Below are positions 16,731 through 24,396 of a stretch of 64,000 nt of DNA, one piece after another. The notes beneath the pieces were generated by a model, which had not been told where the DNA came from, searched no databases, and saw only the letters and a list, made by a program, of their open reading frames with translations. Position 1 is the stretch's first letter; each line of letters opens with the position of its first letter. A program made the translations under genes and the position numbers. The stretch comes from Albidovulum sediminis (GTDB lineage: Bacteria; Pseudomonadota; Alphaproteobacteria; Rhodobacterales; Rhodobacteraceae), in assembly GCF_025380365.1 (NCBI RefSeq), contig NZ_JAOCQF010000001.1, forward strand, positions 62,001-126,000, written 5' to 3'.

Positions 16731-18020
16731 CTATTCGGTCTCCACGCTGATTTCCTTCAGCTTCTGGATGCCAAGGACATGCAGCGCCAGCCGTTCGTAG
16801 AAGCCTTCGGCCTTGCCGGTGCGGACCTTGTGGAGAAAGTATTTCTCGAACCCGATCTTTGCGGCATGGACCCACTTGCCGGACGACGACCAGTTGACGT
16901 TGCGCGGCGGGATCTGCGGCTGGGCAACAAAGGCCACGCCACCATCGCCGAAATCGGCCAGGCAGACGGCGTTCCAGGTGCCCTCGGCATTGGGCTCCTT
17001 GCCCTCGATCAGGCGGGCGATGTTGTGGGTTGTCGCCGTGACCATGCTTTCGATCATGAAGCCGGTTTTCGGCACACCCACCGGCACCGGCGTCTTGCCC
17101 ATCGGCGGGATCGCCACGCAGACGCCGACCGAGAAAATCTCGGGGAAGGCGGGGTTGCGCTGGTGCTTGTCGACAAGGATGAAGCCGCGCGGGTTGGTCA
17201 GCCCCTCGATCCCCCGGACCGCCTCGACACCGCGGAAGGCGGGCAGCATCATGGTGAAGGTCTGCGGGATCTCGTGGGTCTTCGCGACGGTCCCGTCCTC
17301 GGCGATCTCCGAGACGTGGAGCTTGTCGGCCTCTACCCTGTCGAGCTTGGCGTTGCAGATCCACTTGATGTGATGCTGCCGCAGTTCGCTTTCCAGCAAC
17401 CCCTTGGTGTCGCCCACCCCGTCAAGGCCGAGGTGGCCGATATAGGGTTCGGAGGTGACAAAGGTCATCGGCACCCGGTCGCGCACCTTGGCATCGCGCA
17501 GCGCCTTGTCGAGGATGAAGGTGAACTCGTAGGCCGGGCCGAAGCAGGAGGCGCCCTGAACCGCGCCGATCACCACCGGGCCGGGGTTGGCCACCAGCCG
17601 GTCGAACGCCTCCTTCGCCTGAAGCGCGTGGCTGATGTGGCAGACCGACTGGGTATGGCCGGCCGGGCCGAAGCCCTCGATCTCGTCGAAGGCAAGGTCG
17701 GGGCCGGTCGCGATCACGAGGTAGTCGTAGCTGACCTGCGCCCCGTCATTCAGCTCGATGCGCTTTTCCTGAGGATGCACGCGCTTCGCGCCCTGCGCGT
17801 GAAGGGTGATGTTGCGCTTGGCAAGGACCGGCGCGAGGTCGACGCTGGTCGCCTCCTCGGTGCGCCAGCCGACCGCGACCCAGGGGTTCGAGGGTACGAA
17901 CTGATAGGTCGACCCCTTGTTGACGACGCTGATCCGGTGCGCCTTGCCCAGCTTGTCGGCCAGTTCATAGGCCATGATGGTGCCGCCGAGTCCGGCGCCG
18001 AGAACGACGATATCTGCCAT
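16731..18020 (-). CDS. sqr: sulfide:quinone oxidoreductase
   Basis: Peripheral membrane flavoprotein that oxidises sulfide to sulfane sulfur and passes electrons to quinone. It has 429 residues. The FAD-binding GxGxxG is at VVLGAGLGGTIMAYEL. The three cysteines needed for activity in Rhodobacter capsulatus SQR are present at the same numbers: Cys127, Cys159 and Cys353. PVGVPKTGFMIESMV contacts the flavin in relatives, and the C-terminal helices that anchor to the membrane are retained. The start ATG at 18020 follows GGGGAGATC; a longer frame to 18077 has no ribosome site. Its promoter region holds a perfect FNR box and a degenerate SqrR site, and the sqrR gene lies immediately upstream. Confidence 0.93.
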   Translation of the reverse strand: MADIVVLGAGLGGTIMAYELADKLGKAHRISVVNKGSTYQFVPSNPWVAVGWRTEEATSVDLAPVLAKRNITLHAQGAKRVHPQEKRIELNDGAQVSYDYLVIATGPDLAFDEIEGFGPAGHTQSVCHISHALQAKEAFDRLVANPGPVVIGAVQGASCFGPAYEFTFILDKALRDAKVRDRVPMTFVTSEPYIGHLGLDGVGDTKGLLESELRQHHIKWICNAKLDRVEADKLHVSEIAEDGTVAKTHEIPQTFTMMLPAFRGVEAVRGIEGLTNPRGFILVDKHQRNPAFPEIFSVGVCVAIPPMGKTPVPVGVPKTGFMIESMVTATTHNIARLIEGKEPNAEGTWNAVCLADFGDGGVAFVAQPQIPPRNVNWSSSGKWVHAAKIGFEKYFLHKVRTGKAEGFYERLALHVLGIQKLKEISVETE

Positions 18021-18118
18021 GTTGATCTCCCCCAAGGCCGGTCGCGCCGGCAAGCCTGAACGTGCGGCCGCAAGCACGGCGCATCTGGAAAGGATAGACC
18101 CATGCGGCCCGTCCGGAA

Positions 18119-18132
18119 TTGATCCGGATCAA
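18119..18132. promoter_or_regulatory. FNR-type box upstream of sqr
   Basis: TTGATCCGGATCAA is a perfect TTGAT-N4-ATCAA palindrome, the consensus for FNR/FnrL. It is about 100 bp upstream of the sqr start codon, which fits activation of sqr at low oxygen. The site is seen directly; the regulation is inferred. Confidence 0.75.
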
Positions 18133-18139
18133 AAGAGAT

Positions 18140-18155
18140 ATATAAAAGTATGAAT
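18140..18155. promoter_or_regulatory. degenerate SqrR-like half-site near sqr promoter
   Basis: The arrangement ATAT-N8-GAAT keeps one perfect GAAT half of the ATTC-N8-GAAT core while the other half is mismatched. It is embedded in an AT-rich tract 8 bp from the FNR box. A weaker SqrR operator is plausible but unproven. Confidence 0.35.
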
Positions 18156-18184
18156 ATGAGGTCCGGCTTCGCCGCTGGGCTGTC

Positions 18185-18529
18185 CTAGGCGTCGGGCGCG
18201 GCGCAGAAGAGACCGTAGAGCGTCTTGACCAGTTCGGCCGCGCGCTTGTCGGCGATGGCGTAGTAGATCGTCTTGCCGTCGCGCCGGCAGCCGACGAGTC
18301 CCTCCACCCTCAGCCGCGCGAGTTGCTGGCTGACCGCCGCCTGGCGCATTCCCAGCCGGTTCTCCAGTTCGGTGACCGAACATTCGCCCTCGGATAGGTA
18401 GCACAGGATCATCAGACGCCCTTCGTGCCCGAGCGCCTTGAGAAGGGCCGCCGCCTCGGTGGCGCGCGCCATCATGTCTTCGGCCGTCACCGGCGATTCG
18501 TCCGCGCGCTCGATCACTTCCGTGGTCAT
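18185..18529 (-). CDS. sqrR: ArsR-family persulfide-responsive repressor SqrR
   Basis: Winged-helix repressor of 114 residues. Helix-turn-helix is at VTELENRLGMRQAAVSQQL and wing at RRDGKTIYYAI. Cys43 (LMILCYL) and Cys109 (GLFCA) are 66 residues apart, the same spacing as Cys41 and Cys107 that form the tetrasulfide switch in R. capsulatus SqrR. The ELCVCDL metal site of SmtB/ArsR metal sensors is absent. Cys50 and Cys81 are additional. It lies 164 bp upstream of sqr on the same strand. A perfect TCATAT-N12-ATATGA repeat is upstream of its own start and might mark autoregulation. Likely targets are sqr and the DUF2892-RND operon. Confidence 0.88.
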   Translation of the reverse strand: MTTEVIERADESPVTAEDMMARATEAAALLKALGHEGRLMILCYLSEGECSVTELENRLGMRQAAVSQQLARLRVEGLVGCRRDGKTIYYAIADKRAAELVKTLYGLFCAAPDA

Positions 18530-18568
18530 CGACCCTTCTCCCGTCCAGGCCCCCTGCGGGGGAGCCTG

Positions 18569-18592
18569 TCATATAGGGCAAATCCGATATGA
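18569..18592. promoter_or_regulatory. inverted repeat upstream of sqrR
   Basis: TCATAT (18569-18574) and ATATGA (18587-18592) form a perfect 6-bp inverted repeat around 12 bp, between the divergent sqrR and glycerate kinase genes. It does not match the ATTC-N8-GAAT core, so its binder is unknown. Confidence 0.35.
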
Positions 18593-18705
18593 AATCGACC
18601 CTCTCGCGCGGGAATTCGGGCTCTCTGGGGTCGGGCGGTCGCGAAGATATGGCGAAGTGGCGGTTTCCGGCTGGTCATGCCCTGCCGATCGGCGATGGTG
18701 GGCGC

Positions 18706-19962
18706 ATGGACGAAGACGGCATTCACACCCTGCGCGCCCGTGCCCGCGCGATCTTCGACGCGGGCGTTGCCGCGGCCGATCCCGGCCGCGCGGTGGCGGG
18801 CTGGCTTGCGCGCGGCGAACTTGCGCCGCCGGGTCCGGGCGGGCGCGCTGTCGTCATCGCCGTTGGCAAGGCCGCGCTGCGCATGGCCGAGGCGGCGCAG
18901 GCGACCCTTGGCCCGGTCGAGACGCTTGTGGTCACCAACTACGAAAACGCCGTGCCGCATCCGGGAATGACGGTGCTGGCGGCGGGCCACCCGGTTCCCG
19001 ACGCGAACGGCGCTGCGGCCGCGCAAGAGGTGCTGGCCCGGCTGTCCCGCGCGGGGGAAGCGAACCATGTGCTGGCGCTCGTCTCCGGCGGCGGATCGGC
19101 GCTGCTGCCGGCGCCCGCCGACGACATCAGCCTGGCCGACAAGGCCGAGGTCAACCGCCTGCTCCTGGCCTCCGGCGCCGGGATCGAGGAGATGAACCTG
19201 GTCCGCCAGAACCTTTCCCGGCTGAAGGGGGGCGGCTTTGTCCGCGCCGCGTCCCCCGCGCGGGTCACCGCGCTGATCCTGTCGGATGTGGTGGGCGACG
19301 ACCTGCGCGTGATCGCGTCGGGGCCGACGGTCGCGCCGATCGGCGGGCGCGATGCTGCGCGTGCGGCGCTGCGCGCGCGCGGCCTTTGGGACCGGCTACC
19401 AGACGCAGTCCAGCGCCACCTGTCTGCGCCCGAGCCCGAGGCGACCCCCATGCCGGCCGCGCGGAACGTTCTGGTCGGGTCGAACGCGCTCTCGGTCGCG
19501 GCGATGGTCGCTGCCGGGGCGGTGGCCCATCCGCACCCCCTGGTCGGCGATGTCGCCGATGCGGCGGCCGAGGTGCTGGAGGCGGCCCTTGCGCTTCAGC
19601 CGGGGCAGGCGCTGGCCTTCGGGGGCGAGACGACCGTCACCCTCAGGGGCCATGGACTCGGCGGGCGCAACCAGGAACTGGCGCTGCGCGTGGCGCTGGC
19701 TGCCGCGGGCCGCGGCCTTTCGGGGAACTGGGCCTTTCTGGCCGGAGGCAGCGACGGGCGCGACGGCCCGACCGAGGCCGCGGGCGGGCTTGTCGATGCG
19801 GGCACCGCGGGGCGGATCGCGGCCGCCGGGCTCGACCCCGCCGCGCTGCTCGCCGACAACGACTCGAACCGTGCGCTGGCTGCGGCAGGCGATCTCGTCA
19901 TCACCGGCGCCACCGGCACCAATGTCGCCGACCTCGCCGTCTTCGTGCGCGCCGGCACCTAG
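18706..19962 (+). CDS. glycerate 2-kinase, MOFRL family
   Basis: Cytoplasmic kinase converting D-glycerate to 2-phosphoglycerate, linking glyoxylate, serine or hydroxypyruvate metabolism to glycolysis. It has 418 residues, standard for the GckA/TtuD family. The N-terminal DUF4147 domain carries VIAVGKAALRMAEAA and the catalytic loop LALVSGGGSALLPAPA. The C-terminal MOFRL domain carries GGETTVTLRGHGLGGRNQEL and GSDGRDGPTEAAGG. Start ATG at 18706 follows a GGTGGG run. A longer frame from 18589 would add 39 atypical residues. It is divergent from sqrR and its stop overlaps the converging flavin reductase gene by 4 bp. Confidence 0.9.
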   Translation: MDEDGIHTLRARARAIFDAGVAAADPGRAVAGWLARGELAPPGPGGRAVVIAVGKAALRMAEAAQATLGPVETLVVTNYENAVPHPGMTVLAAGHPVPDANGAAAAQEVLARLSRAGEANHVLALVSGGGSALLPAPADDISLADKAEVNRLLLASGAGIEEMNLVRQNLSRLKGGGFVRAASPARVTALILSDVVGDDLRVIASGPTVAPIGGRDAARAALRARGLWDRLPDAVQRHLSAPEPEATPMPAARNVLVGSNALSVAAMVAAGAVAHPHPLVGDVADAAAEVLEAALALQPGQALAFGGETTVTLRGHGLGGRNQELALRVALAAAGRGLSGNWAFLAGGSDGRDGPTEAAGGLVDAGTAGRIAAAGLDPAALLADNDSNRALAAAGDLVITGATGTNVADLAVFVRAGT

Positions 19963-20453
19963 CCGTGATGGATGAAGTCGCCGTAGCGCCCGCGCCAGAG
20001 CAGGAGCGGGTCGCCGTCGCGCATGGTCGCGCGCAGCGCCCGTCCGACAAGAATCGCGTGATCGCCTCCGTCATGCTGCGATTCCGCGGCGCAATCTATG
20101 CGCGCCAGGCAGCCGGGCAGGACGGGCATACCCTCGGGCGTGCGCTGGTCCCCGAAGGCGCTGAAATCCCCGCCCGAGCGTGCAAAGTGGCGGCAGACCG
20201 ACAACTGGTCGGCGGCCAGCACATGGATGGCATAGTGCCGGGCGCGCAGAAAGCTCTCGAATCGCTCCGAGCGCCGGGCCGCGCACCACAAGACCAGCGG
20301 CGGATCGAGCGAGACCGAGGTGAAGCTGTTGGCGGTGATTCCGACCGGGCCGCGTTCTCCAAGCGCGGTAACCACCACCACGCCGGTCGCGAAATGTCCC
20401 AGAACATCGCGAAACGCGCGCGAGCCTTCCGGGGTGATGGGGATTTCCTGCAT
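19959..20453 (-). CDS. flavin reductase family protein
   Basis: FMN-binding split-barrel reductase, 164 residues, of the HpaC/flavin reductase-like family that supplies reduced flavin to two-component monooxygenases. Signatures are FRDVLGHFATGVVVVTA at the start, GITANSFTSVSLDPPLVLWC in the flavin site, and the C-terminal GDPLLLWRGRYGDF. No monooxygenase is adjacent, so the partner is unknown. The 3' end overlaps the converging glycerate kinase gene. Confidence 0.88.
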   Translation of the reverse strand: MQEIPITPEGSRAFRDVLGHFATGVVVVTALGERGPVGITANSFTSVSLDPPLVLWCAARRSERFESFLRARHYAIHVLAADQLSVCRHFARSGGDFSAFGDQRTPEGMPVLPGCLARIDCAAESQHDGGDHAILVGRALRATMRDGDPLLLWRGRYGDFIHHG

Positions 20454-20533
20454 GTCCTGTCGCGCCGTCGGAAGCCTTGGTTCCCGAGGGAAATCACAAA
20501 TCGCGCGGCATGACCACCCGTTGTGAACCGCCG

Positions 20534-20683
20534 TCAGACGTCCTCGACGCCCGTGTCGATCAGCCAGCCGCCGGGGCCGGCGATCCGGTCGGGCAGGGAC
20601 AGGATCATTGCCTCGCGCAGGACGGCGCAGACCAGCAGGCTCATCACGATGTCGTCAAATGTGATCTGGGCAAGGTACTGCAT
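20534..20683 (-). CDS. small hypothetical protein (49 aa)
   Basis: Short frame with a GGAGA ribosome site six bases before its ATG. It has a mildly hydrophobic middle (DIVMSLLVCAVLREAMIL) and a polar tail ending DTGVEDV. The sequence looks protein-like, but I do not recognise it. It lies alone between the flavin reductase and DUF475 genes. It could be a chance frame. Confidence 0.4.
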   Translation of the reverse strand: MQYLAQITFDDIVMSLLVCAVLREAMILSLPDRIAGPGGWLIDTGVEDV

Positions 20684-20988
20684 CGGCTTCTCCGATCTCC
20701 GGTCTTGTCCATCCTCGCGCCAGAACGGGGCGTCAGTTTGACCCGGAAAAGGTAAAATGCCGTTCAATTCGTGCCCCAATGCCGCCCTTTGTGGCCCCGG
20801 GACGGCGAAATCCCACAACTTTGCCCCAATCGGCGCCGCGGACGGCACGGCAGACGGCGCGGCGGATCGCTGTAGCGGGGCAGGCACGCAGCCCTGCCCA
20901 AATTGCCCGATTGTCCCGTCGTGGCTTGCCCGCGGGAAGCCGGACACTTATGTGGCTAGGACCAAACGCCTTCCAGCCCGAGAGAGAC
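20684..20988. other. 305-bp intergenic region
   Basis: No gene is supported here. Frames crossing it run out of frame into DUF475. It must hold the promoter of the rightward DUF475 gene and of the small leftward frame. It contains repeated GGCGCGG/GGACGGC runs but no clear operator. Confidence 0.5.
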
Positions 20989-22026
20989 ATGGCCTCGACA
21001 CTATCCCATTTCCGCTGGGCGTTCATTGTCACCTTCGCGGGGCTTCTCGGGACCTTCTGGCTGGGCTGGAGCTACAATCACAATCTGGGCGGGGCGCTTT
21101 CCTTCTTCGTCATCGGGCTTGTCCTTGCCGCACTCGAGATTTCGCTCTCCTTCGACAATGCCATCGTCAATGCCAACAAGCTGAAGGACATGACGCCGGT
21201 CTGGCAGAAGCGGTTCCTGACCTGGGGCATCCTGATCGCGGTCTTCGGCATGCGGATCATCTTTCCGCTGCTCATCGTCGTGGTCGCGGCCGGCATCGGG
21301 CCCTTCGCCGCGCTGCACCTTGCCGTCGCACGCCCGGATGAATACGCCCGCATCGTCGGCGACGCGCACCTGACCATCGCGGCCTTTGGCGGCACCTTCC
21401 TGATGATGGTGGCGCTGCGCTACTTCATCGACGAGGGCAAGGAGGTGGACTGGATCCGCACGCTCGAGTGCCAGTTGCGTCGCTGCGCCTCGGTGCGCGG
21501 GCTCGAGATCGGCTTCGTCCTGTCGGTGGTGCTCCTCTTCGCCACCGTCCTGCCTGAGGCCGATGTCGCCCCGTTCCTCTTTGCCTCGGTCGCAGGCCTG
21601 CTGACCTTCCTCGGGGTCGAGGTCATCGGCCATTTCCTCGACCGCGGGGAAGCCGTGGGGCTGGCAGTGCGCGGGGGCCTTGGCGCGTTCCTCTATCTCG
21701 AGGTGCTCGACGCCTCGTTCAGCTTCGACGGCGTGATCGGCGCCTTCGCGCTGACCCACAACCTGTTCCTCATCGCCATCGGCCTTGGCATCGGCGCGAT
21801 GTATGTCCGCTCGATGACCATCATGCTGGTCGAGAAGAAGACCCTGGCCGAGTTCCGCTATCTTGAGCACGGGGCCTTCTATTCGATCCTCGTCCTCAGC
21901 GTGGTCATGTTCGCGCAGACTCTGATCCACGTGCATGAACTGATTACCGGCCTTCTCGGCGCGGGCTTCATCGGCGTGGCGCTCATCTCCTCGATCCGGC
22001 ACAACCGGCGCGAAGACGTGGCCTAG
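20989..22026 (+). CDS. DUF475 (TerC-related) integral membrane protein
   Basis: Polytopic inner-membrane protein of 345 residues with eight or nine hydrophobic spans. The two halves carry acidic in-membrane motifs characteristic of the family, LSFDNAIVNANKL and SFSFDGVIGAFALTHN, and these resemble TerC/Alx metal-transport motifs. Function is unproven; relatives of TerC are linked to Mn2+ export and tellurite tolerance. The chosen ATG follows a GAGAGAG run; an ATG at 20950 in frame would add 13 residues. Monocistronic. Confidence 0.85.
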   Translation: MASTLSHFRWAFIVTFAGLLGTFWLGWSYNHNLGGALSFFVIGLVLAALEISLSFDNAIVNANKLKDMTPVWQKRFLTWGILIAVFGMRIIFPLLIVVVAAGIGPFAALHLAVARPDEYARIVGDAHLTIAAFGGTFLMMVALRYFIDEGKEVDWIRTLECQLRRCASVRGLEIGFVLSVVLLFATVLPEADVAPFLFASVAGLLTFLGVEVIGHFLDRGEAVGLAVRGGLGAFLYLEVLDASFSFDGVIGAFALTHNLFLIAIGLGIGAMYVRSMTIMLVEKKTLAEFRYLEHGAFYSILVLSVVMFAQTLIHVHELITGLLGAGFIGVALISSIRHNRREDVA

Positions 22027-22224
22027 GCCGGGGTGTCGCGGCGCGCGGCACGTCGGTTGCCTGTCGCGGGAGCGCGGACGGCGGCTGAACAATCGCAAAG
22101 ATCTTCCCGGATTGCGGGAGAATCGACGCCAATCGCGGCCCATCTGCGCATTCCCCATGACAGCGCGGCATGACCGGGGCATGTATCAGGGCTACTGCAC
22201 AGTGCCCTTCGCCCGGAGTCCGAC

Positions 22225-23055
22225 ATGCCCACCGCCGTCTACCCGCTTGATCCCGTGACACTCGTGGCCCCGTCCGATGCCGCGCGCGAGGCGGCCAGAC
22301 CCCACGCGGCGGCCTATCAGAGCCAGACCCCCTACCATCACGGCGGCTTCGATAACTTCCTGCCGCCCGAGATACTCGAACGCGTGCGCGAGGAGCTGAA
22401 GGAGTTGCCCGAAGCCGAATCGAGCTTCGACCGCGATCAGGAAAAGCTGAAGTTCAGCTACCTGCCGGAGCGTCTGCCGCCTTACTCGCGCGCGCTGTTC
22501 CATGCCCTGAACTCGCGCGCCTTCATCCTGTTCCTGGAAGAGCTGACCGGCATCCAGGGCCTGATCCCCGATCCCTACTACATGGGCGGCGGCATCCATG
22601 TGGTCCGCAACGGCGGGCACCTCGACATCCACGCCGACTTCAACCACCACGGCAAGATGAACCTGGAACGCCGGCTGAACGTCCTCATCTACCTGAACAA
22701 GGACTGGAAGGAGGAGTGGGGCGGCTCGTTCGAGATCTGGGACCACGAGATGAAGCACAAGGTGAAAAGCTTCGTCCCGCTGTTCAACCGGATGGTCTGC
22801 TTCTCGACCGGGTCGGACACCTGGCACGGCAACCCCGAGCCGGTGAACTCGCCCACCGGAGAGCCGCGGATGTCGATCGCGCTCTACTACTACACCGCGA
22901 CCTGGGGACCGGACCGCAAGGAACACACGACGCTGTTCCGCCCGCGCCCGGGCACGCAGGACAAGGCCGACCGCAAGGTGGCGAGCATGCAGTTCTGGCA
23001 GGACATCCTGCCACCCGTTCTGTTTCGCAAGATCGTCTGGAAGATCTGGGGCTGA
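22225..23055 (+). CDS. 2-oxoglutarate/Fe(II)-dependent oxygenase (prolyl-hydroxylase type)
   Basis: Double-stranded beta-helix oxygenase, 276 residues. The iron facial triad is visible: His and Asp in IHADFNHHG and the distal His in DTWHGNPEP. Arg in EPRMSIALYYYT is the likely 2-oxoglutarate anchor. The overall pattern matches the 2OG-FeII_Oxy_3 type that hydroxylates prolyl or other residues in proteins or small substrates. No signal peptide. The start follows CGGAG. Stand-alone gene with no pathway context. Confidence 0.82.
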   Translation: MPTAVYPLDPVTLVAPSDAAREAARPHAAAYQSQTPYHHGGFDNFLPPEILERVREELKELPEAESSFDRDQEKLKFSYLPERLPPYSRALFHALNSRAFILFLEELTGIQGLIPDPYYMGGGIHVVRNGGHLDIHADFNHHGKMNLERRLNVLIYLNKDWKEEWGGSFEIWDHEMKHKVKSFVPLFNRMVCFSTGSDTWHGNPEPVNSPTGEPRMSIALYYYTATWGPDRKEHTTLFRPRPGTQDKADRKVASMQFWQDILPPVLFRKIVWKIWG

Positions 23056-23069
23056 GCGACCCGGATCGG

Positions 23070-23092
23070 CGGCGGGGTCATGCGCCCCGCCG
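23070..23092. terminator. bidirectional hairpin
   Basis: CGGCGGGG (23070-23077) pairs perfectly with CCCCGCCG (23085-23092) around seven bases, between the converging oxygenase and YegP-type genes. There is no marked U-run on either side. Confidence 0.5.
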
Positions 23093-23106
23093 GCCGCAAG
23101 GGTGTG

Positions 23107-23436
23107 TCAGATTTCCGCGACAGTCGCGTCGGGGGCGTTCTTCCTGACCGACTCGATCCCGTTGTCGCGGGCGGATTCGCTCTCGTAGCTTTCGCTGGTG
23201 CCGACCACCTGGCCGTTGGTGGCCTTGAGGTTGAACATGTGCTTGCCCGACTTGGTTTCCTTGCGCTCGAAGCGTGCCTCTGTCGCCGCGTTGCGCCGGA
23301 CGGATTCGATCCCCTTGCGGGCGCTGGCCATCGTCTTGTAGCCCTCGCTCGCGAGGATGGTCTGTCCGTTGCCTGCCTTCAGACGAAAGCGGAACTCGCC
23401 GCCGTTGTCCTTGTAAAGCTCGAACTTGCCTGCCAT
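23107..23436 (-). CDS. YegP-family protein (DUF1508 tandem)
   Basis: Small protein of 109 residues made of two consecutive DUF1508 repeats. The first is at about residues 3-50 (FELYKDNGGEFRFRLKAGNG, ILASEGYKTMASARKGIESV). The second is at about 55-103 (FNLKATNGQVVGTSESYESE, NGIESVRKNA). The fold is known structurally, but cellular function is not established. An ideal GGGAGGAAG ribosome site precedes the ATG; the longer frame to 23502 is not needed. Confidence 0.9.
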   Translation of the reverse strand: MAGKFELYKDNGGEFRFRLKAGNGQTILASEGYKTMASARKGIESVRRNAATEARFERKETKSGKHMFNLKATNGQVVGTSESYESESARDNGIESVRKNAPDATVAEI

Positions 23437-23838
23437 CGCACTTCCTCCCGTTGACTGATACGCTTTGGTTTCCCGATCCCTCGCGGGGCGGCGTCTCCAC
23501 AACCGGAAGACTGCGTTACAAGTCGGGGCTTGGCAACCCGGATGATCGGGTGGGCTTCGATTGTGCGCCGCCGCATCCGGGGCAGCGCGCCGTGCCCGCT
23601 GACCTGATCCCGGCCCGATTCCCGAAACGGGCCCTGATACGGGCGGCGTGTCGCGCGGGCGCTTATCCTTTTGAGCGGGTGGACAGGCGGGTGCGATCCG
23701 TACACCCTGAAAGACGGCACGGCATCGGGCGGATCGTTCGATGGGACAAGATGTCCTGACACTTGTCCCGATTGCCGGGGTTCTTCATCTGCCGGCCGCA
23801 CGGGCGCCGGCACTGCGTTCACAAAGCGGATTCGGAAG
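23437..23838. other. intergenic region upstream of the nos operon
   Basis: About 400 bases with no supported gene. Small frames in several phases lack ribosome sites and family features. It contains the promoter of the YegP gene and, at its right end, leads into the FNR-type box of the nos operon. Confidence 0.5.
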
Positions 23839-23852
23839 TTGACTATTATCAA
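23839..23852. promoter_or_regulatory. FNR/NNR-type box of the nos operon
   Basis: TTGACTATTATCAA is a TTGAC-N4-ATCAA site, one base from the perfect FNR palindrome and typical of CRP/FNR-type denitrification regulators (FnrL, NNR/DNR). It ends 34 bp before the first ATG of the nos operon, so the start of transcription must lie very close to the gene. Confidence 0.75.
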
Positions 23853-23886
23853 GGATGTGTCCGGCCATCCGCGGCATTCGGGGGCC

Positions 23887-24396
23887 ATGAAACGCGCGAC
23901 AAGGCCCTTTCTGATTCTGCTGACCGTGGTGGCGCTCTGCCTCTACGGGCTGGTGGCGTCTGCCGGAAGGCTGTCGGCCGGAACCGCGTTCGAAATGGTC
24001 ATCTGCGCCGAGGATGGCCCTGAAACGATCTGGCTTGATGCCGGGGGCACGCCCGTCGAGGCCCCCGCCAAGACCCCGGCAAAGTGTTGCGACTGCCAGG
24101 ACTGCCTGTCTTTCGCCCCTGCCGCAGTGCTGACGCGCGTCTTCGCCGCCCCGATGCGGCTCCCGGTACCGTCCCGCGCCGCGACGTCCCTCCGCACGAT
24201 GCCGATCGCCCATCCTGCCCTGACCCTGCCCCTGTCCCGCGGCCCCCCGACCCATCCGGCGGATGTCGCGACCCTTTCGCCTGCCCGCGCGGGCCATGGG
24301 TTCGGGGCGTCCGTGTCGCCGGCTCCGGTGTCCGTTGAGGACAACGGCCACGGCGCTGCACAAGCCTGTCGGGCGAATCACGAGGTTGCCCGATGA
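23887..24396 (+). CDS. small secreted Cys-motif protein leading the nos operon (DUF2946-like)
   Basis: 169 residues beginning with a signal or anchor helix (RPFLILLTVVALCLYGLVAS). A central segment FEMVICAEDGPETIWLD is followed by the cysteine cluster CCDCQDC and a Pro/Ala-rich tail. Similar small proteins grouped under DUF2946 occur near copper-handling genes, and the cluster could bind copper; that is inference. Its stop overlaps the nosR start (ATGA), and the FNR-type box is just upstream, so it is the first gene of the nos operon. I see no assigned nos letter for it. Confidence 0.65.
   Translation: MKRATRPFLILLTVVALCLYGLVASAGRLSAGTAFEMVICAEDGPETIWLDAGGTPVEAPAKTPAKCCDCQDCLSFAPAAVLTRVFAAPMRLPVPSRAATSLRTMPIAHPALTLPLSRGPPTHPADVATLSPARAGHGFGASVSPAPVSVEDNGHGAAQACRANHEVAR

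Noticed and set aside
18185-18529. ArsR protein as a metal sensor (SmtB/ArsR type)
   Set aside because: The ELCVCDL metal-binding motif is missing, while the Cys43/Cys109 spacing and sqr neighbour match SqrR.
20757-21341. 194-codon frame across the DUF475 promoter
   Set aside because: It runs out of frame into DUF475 and becomes Arg/His-rich; no ribosome site or family signature.
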